64,000 nt of DNA, taken from the NCBI GenBank assembly GCA_942492055.1, contig CALODP010000002.1, positions 248,001 through 312,000 of the forward strand. Reading direction: 5' to 3'. Numbering within the stretch: position 1 is the first letter of the stretch; every line of letters starts with the position of its first letter. A program made the translations under genes and the position numbers. The notes below the pieces were generated by a model that ran no database searches, had not been told where the DNA came from, and saw nothing but the letters and a program-made list of their open reading frames with translations. Source of the stretch: CALODP01 sp942492055 (GTDB lineage: Bacteria; Bacteroidota; Ignavibacteria; Ignavibacteriales; Melioribacteraceae). Shown piece after piece: positions 59,561-64,000 of this stretch.

Positions 59561-60673
59561 TTATTTCTTTTTTGCGGTTTCTACTTTTATCTTTGTGTTA
59601 ATACCGAGATTTTTCATACCAACAGTTACGATCTTGTCTCCCGCTTTAATCCCGCTCATCAATACGGCATTTGTGCCCAGAATCTCTTTTACGATTACTC
59701 TCGTGAGTTTTGCGCGATCTTTATTTACGACATATACAAATCTCTCACCGTTACGGGAAACCAACGAATAATCGGGAACAACTATCTGATCTTCCAGACT
59801 TTCCATTAGTAGTGAAATATCAGCGGTCATTCCTCCTTTAAGTAGAGAGGAAGGAGTATTTGTTACTTCGATTTCAACCAAATATCCACCGGAAATTTCA
59901 TCCGCCTGAGGAGAAATCCTTACAACTTTTCCGTTGAACACCATGTTACTGAGCGCGGCAACTTTAATTGTAGCGGCACTACCTTTGTGTACTCTGTTTA
60001 CATAAGCTTGCGGTACGAATACTTCCAGTTTTAGTTTCGAGATATCAACTACTCTGTAAAGAGGGGAGCCGATGTTTATCATAGCTCCGATATCAAAATG
60101 TTTACGAGCGATTATTCCCTTTATCGGAGAAGTAATTCTTGTATCGTAATACGATTTCTTGGCTATCTCAAGTGCCGCAGCTGCTGATAACTTTTGAGCC
60201 TCGGCGCTTTTTACCGCCAAAACGGAATTATCCAAAGCAATCTGAGAAATATCCTTGTTTTGAAATAAGGTTTTATCACTAGCCAGATTCTTTCGGGCTA
60301 TTTCCAAATTGTTTATTGCAGACATATACTGCGATTGAGCTTGTTTATACTGGCTCAAAGGGATGATGTCATCAATATAGGCTAGTGTATCGGTGGTCGA
60401 AACCGATTCCCCTAATTCCTTTTTTATCTTTTCTATTTCTCCCGATACTTCGGCAATAAGATCAACTGAGTTTATCGGATGTAATATTCCCGTCAGAGGA
60501 AGATTTTGTTCTACCTTTTTCGATTTTATTTCCATTATCTCTACCGGTACTTCTCTTTCCGTTTTATCCTTCTCTTCGGCAGCAGGTGGCTGACATCCGA
60601 ATAGTAAAAGGCAAATCATCACGATCCCTAGGAGGATAATTCGCATACTATTTGCTTTTATTCTCTTTTCCAT
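59561..60673 (-). CDS. RND efflux periplasmic adaptor (membrane fusion protein)
   Basis: The adaptor linking the RND pump to the TolC-like channel, 370 residues. A lipoprotein signal (IVMICLLLFGC, lipid-attached C27) anchors it in the membrane. It continues with the lipoyl/barrel-sandwich domain (PVEIMEIKSKKVEQNLPLTG, EVSGEIEKIKKELGESV), an alpha-helical hairpin with coiled coil (about 105-170) and the second lipoyl half (ITSPIKGIIARKHFDIGAMI). The beta barrel and C-terminal membrane-proximal domain follow (RNGERFVYVVNKDRAKLTRV, GIKAGDKIVTVGM). The gene starts 12 bases after the tolC-like gene. Confidence 0.94.
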   Translation of the reverse strand: MEKRIKANSMRIILLGIVMICLLLFGCQPPAAEEKDKTEREVPVEIMEIKSKKVEQNLPLTGILHPINSVDLIAEVSGEIEKIKKELGESVSTTDTLAYIDDIIPLSQYKQAQSQYMSAINNLEIARKNLASDKTLFQNKDISQIALDNSVLAVKSAEAQKLSAAAALEIAKKSYYDTRITSPIKGIIARKHFDIGAMINIGSPLYRVVDISKLKLEVFVPQAYVNRVHKGSAATIKVAALSNMVFNGKVVRISPQADEISGGYLVEIEVTNTPSSLLKGGMTADISLLMESLEDQIVVPDYSLVSRNGERFVYVVNKDRAKLTRVIVKEILGTNAVLMSGIKAGDKIVTVGMKNLGINTKIKVETAKKK

Positions 60674-60685
60674 AATTAATATCCT

Positions 60686-62098
60686 CTATAGAATAAACTG
60701 ATTTATTTTTCCTAACATATAATAAAGCTCAACCATCGTGCTTATCAGATCGTATTCCGCCGATATCTTATTGAGCTTAGCGTTTTGCAAATTAAGCTTC
60801 GCGTCAATGAAATCGATATTCGAAAGAATGCCTTGTTCCTTCTGTTGCTTTACTATACGATAATTCTTTTCCGCGTAGTCATAGCTCAGCTTCGTAAGCT
60901 CTTTTTGCGTTTTCAAATTGATCAGACGGTTTGCGATATCCTGCAATAACATTCTGGTGCTCAACAACTGATCTTTGAAATCCTCTTCAGCTTTCTTGTA
61001 TTCGTAATAAGTCGATTTCACTTTTGTGTAATTCTGAAATCCGGAGAAGATTGGAATGCTCAAATTCACCATCAATGTTTTCGGTGAATAGTCATCCAAT
61101 TCCAACGTATTGTTCTCTCGCCATCCGTACGAATAGGAAAGGGAAACATTCGGGAGATAAGAACTATAGCTGTTTTTGTACATAAGCTTACTTATCTCTT
61201 TTCCCGATTTTCCAGCGGCCAGACGAGAGTTTACTTTAGTAAGTTCCTCATCCGATATATCAATCAGAGCAATTATTTCAGTGTCTTCCGATTTTACTAT
61301 TCCGTCCGACTCAACTTTCAAACTGGCCGGAATAATATCCTCTAATACAACATTCGTTGCTAGACGGGCATTTATAAGTCGTTCAAGATTAATTACGGCA
61401 CTTCTCTTTATCGATTGACTATTGACAAGAGTACTCTTTTGCTGTTGATAATCTACTTTCCATCTGAGCGCTTCTGCTTGTGAATATCTGTCGGCTCTGA
61501 ATAATCTTTCCGCTTTCTCGTAATTCATTTTCGAAAGCTCCAGATATTCTTCTTGCAACGAGACAATCTCATCGGTTTTCAAAATATCGAGATAAGCTTT
61601 TATTACCTGAAACGCTGTTTCCTGTTCCGTTCCCTCTTTTAACTTTTCAGCCATATCTTCATTTTCGTACGCCACAAACAAGCCATTCAACAATACTCCG
61701 TTGAATAGTGGCATGTTCAAGTCGATACTCGAAGAATATGTTTCCTGAAAAACAGTTTGTGGTAATTGATCGCGCAACTCTGCCGGGAGATATCTTCTGA
61801 AATCTCTTTCGGCGTAGGTTTTGTCGTCAATCCACATATATCTTGTGTTAAAGCTAATTGAGGGGAATAATTCCGCCCAAGCTCTGTTTCTGTTCCAACT
61901 CGCTTGTTCGTAAGCGTATTTGCTCGATAGAATCAGATTATTCTTTTTCAATGCTCTCCCCAAAGCTTCTTCTAGGGAAAGATGGGATAATGTTTCGGAT
62001 TGTCCCATTGTTCCGGCGAGAGGGAGAAATATGATGACGAGTGCCATCAGAATAATTTTTCTATAAATACTTTTCTTTTTACTCAATGAGCAATTCAT
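60686..62098 (-). CDS. TolC-family outer-membrane efflux protein
   Basis: The outer-membrane channel of the pump, 470 residues. A signal peptide (IILMALVIIFLPLAGTMGQ) is followed by SHLSLEEALGRALKKNNLIL, the usual 'l.l.eal..al..n..l' opening. Two structural repeats of long helices and short barrel strands then come, with the second repeat near FKDQLLSTRMLLQDIANRL and YRIVKQQKEQGILSNIDFID. The order tolC-MFP-RND on the minus strand with 12- and 16-base gaps makes one complete tripartite efflux operon. AAGG lies six bases before the ATG. Confidence 0.93.
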   Translation of the reverse strand: MNCSLSKKKSIYRKIILMALVIIFLPLAGTMGQSETLSHLSLEEALGRALKKNNLILSSKYAYEQASWNRNRAWAELFPSISFNTRYMWIDDKTYAERDFRRYLPAELRDQLPQTVFQETYSSSIDLNMPLFNGVLLNGLFVAYENEDMAEKLKEGTEQETAFQVIKAYLDILKTDEIVSLQEEYLELSKMNYEKAERLFRADRYSQAEALRWKVDYQQQKSTLVNSQSIKRSAVINLERLINARLATNVVLEDIIPASLKVESDGIVKSEDTEIIALIDISDEELTKVNSRLAAGKSGKEISKLMYKNSYSSYLPNVSLSYSYGWRENNTLELDDYSPKTLMVNLSIPIFSGFQNYTKVKSTYYEYKKAEEDFKDQLLSTRMLLQDIANRLINLKTQKELTKLSYDYAEKNYRIVKQQKEQGILSNIDFIDAKLNLQNAKLNKISAEYDLISTMVELYYMLGKINQFIL

Positions 62099-62701
62099 TT
62101 TTTACCTTAGTTTTTTTCTCTTTTCTAAGCGTGAGTTAAATAATCGATTATCCGTAGTGCTCTCCGCAAAACGGAATTGCTGTTATGTTGTAGGCTTCAT
62201 CGTTAGGGTCCCCCTGAGTTTAAATATTATTTTCCCATAGAGATATCCGGTCGGATAAAAATACTTTACCGAATATTCATTTCAATGTCGCAAGGTTTTA
62301 GAATTTGTATATCTATATCTAAGAGTTAACTAGCGCACTGGCCCCTCGCGTTAGTAACTCGGGCAATATCAATTAATCGGGTGGTCTGTAGATTCCAAAA
62401 CAAACTCTCTTCGAATAGTCCGTAATGTAAGGGAAAATAGCATTAGGAGCAATCTACTCCGATTAAATTACTGTTAATATAATTTTGTTTAACTGAGAGC
62501 AAATATAGTGTCACATGTCTTATATTATTTTGCAATTCTTGCTATTTATTCGGTACAATTTGGTCGAGGAATACTGTTTTACGGAATTTATCAAAAAAAA
62601 ATGTTATCCCAAATAAAGTTGTAAGCTTTATTTCGTATGAAATTTACTATTTTTGTCTGTCTGTTTATTTTAGAATCTAATGAAACTAATCCCGGATTTT
62701 T
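62099..62701. promoter_or_regulatory. Divergent intergenic region between the efflux operon and the sensor kinase
   Basis: About 600 bases with no gene, which must hold the promoters for the leftward efflux operon and the rightward kinase. An imperfect palindrome GAGTTAACTAGCGC (62323-62336) / GCGTTAGTAACTC (62348-62360) is the most obvious symmetrical site and could bind a regulator. TATTTTTG (62648-62655) resembles the -7 box TAnnTTTG of Bacteroidota-type promoters, 47 bases before the kinase ATG, but no convincing -33 box was found at the right distance. Confidence 0.4.
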
Positions 62702-64000
62702 ATGAGAAAAACGAAAAAAAGATTCAATTATCAACCCTTGTTATTGGCTGTTGCCTCTTTCTTTATCCTTGTCTTTGTTATTCTCAGATACACTCAGTTC
62801 TCTAACGATAACAAAGAGAAAGATATCAGAAGCAATCTTCTTGATCTATTAATCACTAAGAAGTCGCAATTGGAAAAAGCACTTAATTCAAGAGTCTATT
62901 ATACTAAAGGTATTGCTGCCTATACTTCTATTAATCCGCATATCTCTAATGAAACTTTCTATGAGCTTGCCGATGAATTGATTAATAAAGATTCCGTTAT
63001 CAGTACTATGTCTCTCTCTAGAGATTGTGTGATAAACGCGATATTCCCTTACGAAGGGCATGAAGCAGCTATAGGGCTTAATCTGCTTGAGCATCCTGCC
63101 AGAAGGAAAATTGTAGAGAAAACAATTGAGACTCGTAATACTTTCATTGCCGGTCCTGTTAAACTAATAGAAGGTGGAATTGCCTTTATTAGCTATACAC
63201 CAATTTTTTCAAGAAAAAATCATACTGAACACAATTTCTGGGGTGTTACCGATATTGTTGTGTGGAAAGATAAATTACTAAATGAAATAAAACTTCTTCC
63301 GGATGACGGCCAATACAAATACGCTCTCAGAGGTATTGACGGAACCGGAAAAGAGGGAGAGGTATTCTTCGGAAATTCCACTCTTTTCGACAAAGACCCT
63401 GTTACCGTTGACGTTCTACTCCCGACCGGATCATGGCAACTTGCCGCTATTCCATGCGAAGGATGGAAAACTTATCTCGATAAAACCGAAGTGATTACTA
63501 TAATTCTCTATATCTCCGCTTTTATCATCTCTATTCTTATCTGGTTGCTGTCGAAAGCTTTTATTAAAATCCGCACTCAGGAAAAAGAATTGAAAGCTCT
63601 TTTCGGTTCTATGAATGACCATATTTTTGTACTAAACACTTCCGGAGTATTCATAAAAGCCGCTCCTACCAAAGATATAGATTGGGGAATATCGGCGACA
63701 GATGTAGTCGGGAAAAAGATATCCGATTTCTTCGAAAAAGAGATTGCCGATTCTTTATTGCAAGCCGTAAGGGAATGTATTAGCACAAAGGAAGTTGTTC
63801 CTATAGATTATCCGATTATGATGGAAGGGAAAGAACATTGGTTCCATGCCAGGATCTCTTATATTTCCGATGATTCGGTTATATTCATATCGCACGACGA
63901 TACGAACAAAATTCTGGCCGAAGAGCAATTGAGAAAATCGGAACAAAGATTGGCAGAACTCAACGCTGCCAAAGACAAACTATTCTCCATTATCGCTCAC
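62702..64000 (+). CDS. CHASE-PAS sensor histidine kinase (partial, runs off the edge)
   Basis: The N-terminal 433 residues of a membrane sensor kinase. TM1 is about 12-30 (LLLAVASFFILVFVILRYTQ). The extracytoplasmic part (about 45-255) is a CHASE domain (YYTKGIAAYTSINPHISNE, FISYTPIFS). TM2 is about 263-283 (VITIILYISAFIISILIWLL), followed by a PAS domain (about 296-410, ALFGSMNDHIFVLNTSGVF) and a helical linker. The last residues are LNAAKDKLFSIIAH, the start of the HisKA H-box, with the phospho-acceptor His as the final codon in the window. The ATPase domain and any receiver lie outside. It is divergent from the efflux operon and could regulate it, though this is only suggested by position. 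Confidence 0.88.
   Translation, partial: MRKTKKRFNYQPLLLAVASFFILVFVILRYTQFSNDNKEKDIRSNLLDLLITKKSQLEKALNSRVYYTKGIAAYTSINPHISNETFYELADELINKDSVISTMSLSRDCVINAIFPYEGHEAAIGLNLLEHPARRKIVEKTIETRNTFIAGPVKLIEGGIAFISYTPIFSRKNHTEHNFWGVTDIVVWKDKLLNEIKLLPDDGQYKYALRGIDGTGKEGEVFFGNSTLFDKDPVTVDVLLPTGSWQLAAIPCEGWKTYLDKTEVITIILYISAFIISILIWLLSKAFIKIRTQEKELKALFGSMNDHIFVLNTSGVFIKAAPTKDIDWGISATDVVGKKISDFFEKEIADSLLQAVRECISTKEVVPIDYPIMMEGKEHWFHARISYISDDSVIFISHDDTNKILAEEQLRKSEQRLAELNAAKDKLFSIIAH

Overview
The window looks like a chromosome segment from an AT-rich member of the Bacteroidota/Chlorobiota/Ignavibacteriota assemblage, most likely Ignavibacteria-like. The reasons are two secreted proteins with type IX secretion (T9SS) C-terminal sorting domains of the 'NYPNPFNP' kind, a PorV/PorQ-family outer-membrane protein, a GWxTD-domain protein, a TonB-dependent receptor with an N-terminal carboxypeptidase-regulatory-like domain, and an ATP synthase operon that stops after atpG without atpD/atpC. 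Clear Shine-Dalgarno sequences (AAGGAGG before ftsZ, AGGAGG before the flippase) fit Ignavibacteria/Chlorobi better than typical Bacteroidota. The taxonomy is inference; no search was run.

Layout. 1-2.7 kb: end of the division cluster (ftsQ 3' end, ftsA, ftsZ, terminator). 2.8-3.2 kb: a 341-bp non-coding MITE-like element with terminal inverted repeats and a 10-bp target duplication, directly upstream of a small outer-membrane protein gene. 4.4-20.1 kb: a surface-polysaccharide operon (rmlB-like, Wza-like exporter, Wzz-like chain-length protein, Wzy-like polymerase, Wzx flippase, two GT4 and two GT2 transferases, an LhgO-like oxidase, a polyprenyl phosphosugar transferase, and a GT2 fused to a degenerate phosphosugar transferase). 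20.1-29.4 kb: housekeeping genes (accA, YbgC-like thioesterase, second flippase, dut, dnaE, enoyl-ACP-reductase-like SDR, acyl-CoA dehydrogenase, thioredoxin).

29.4-32.2 kb is non-housekeeping DNA: an imperfect 21-bp tandem array with a strict 42-bp alternation, split by an intact IS256-family element with an 8-bp target duplication, then about 0.9 kb of non-coding DNA rich in inverted repeats with one possible 32-residue ORF. 32.2-41.5 kb: a cell-surface cluster of T9SS cargo, TonB-dependent receptor, a second large T9SS cargo and a PorV/PorQ protein. 41.7-50.6 kb: GWxTD protein, LpxL-like acyltransferase, M23 peptidase and bactofilin run by overlap into atpZ-atpI-atpB-E-F-H-A-G, with an apparent intrinsic terminator between atpA and atpG. 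50.7-54.4 kb: the canonical ffh-rpsP-khpA-rimM-trmD-rplS block, then an MqnA-like protein. 55.3-62.1 kb (minus strand): a tolC-MFP-RND efflux operon followed by a membrane class III nucleotidyl cyclase. At 62.7 kb a divergent CHASE-PAS histidine kinase begins and runs off the window at its phospho-acceptor histidine.

The most noteworthy items are the MITE-like element, the alternating 21-bp array and its IS insertion, the GT2/degenerate transferase fusion, the structured leader region before the T9SS cluster, and the atpA/atpG terminator. No CRISPR array, tRNA, rRNA, phage or recognised defence system was found.
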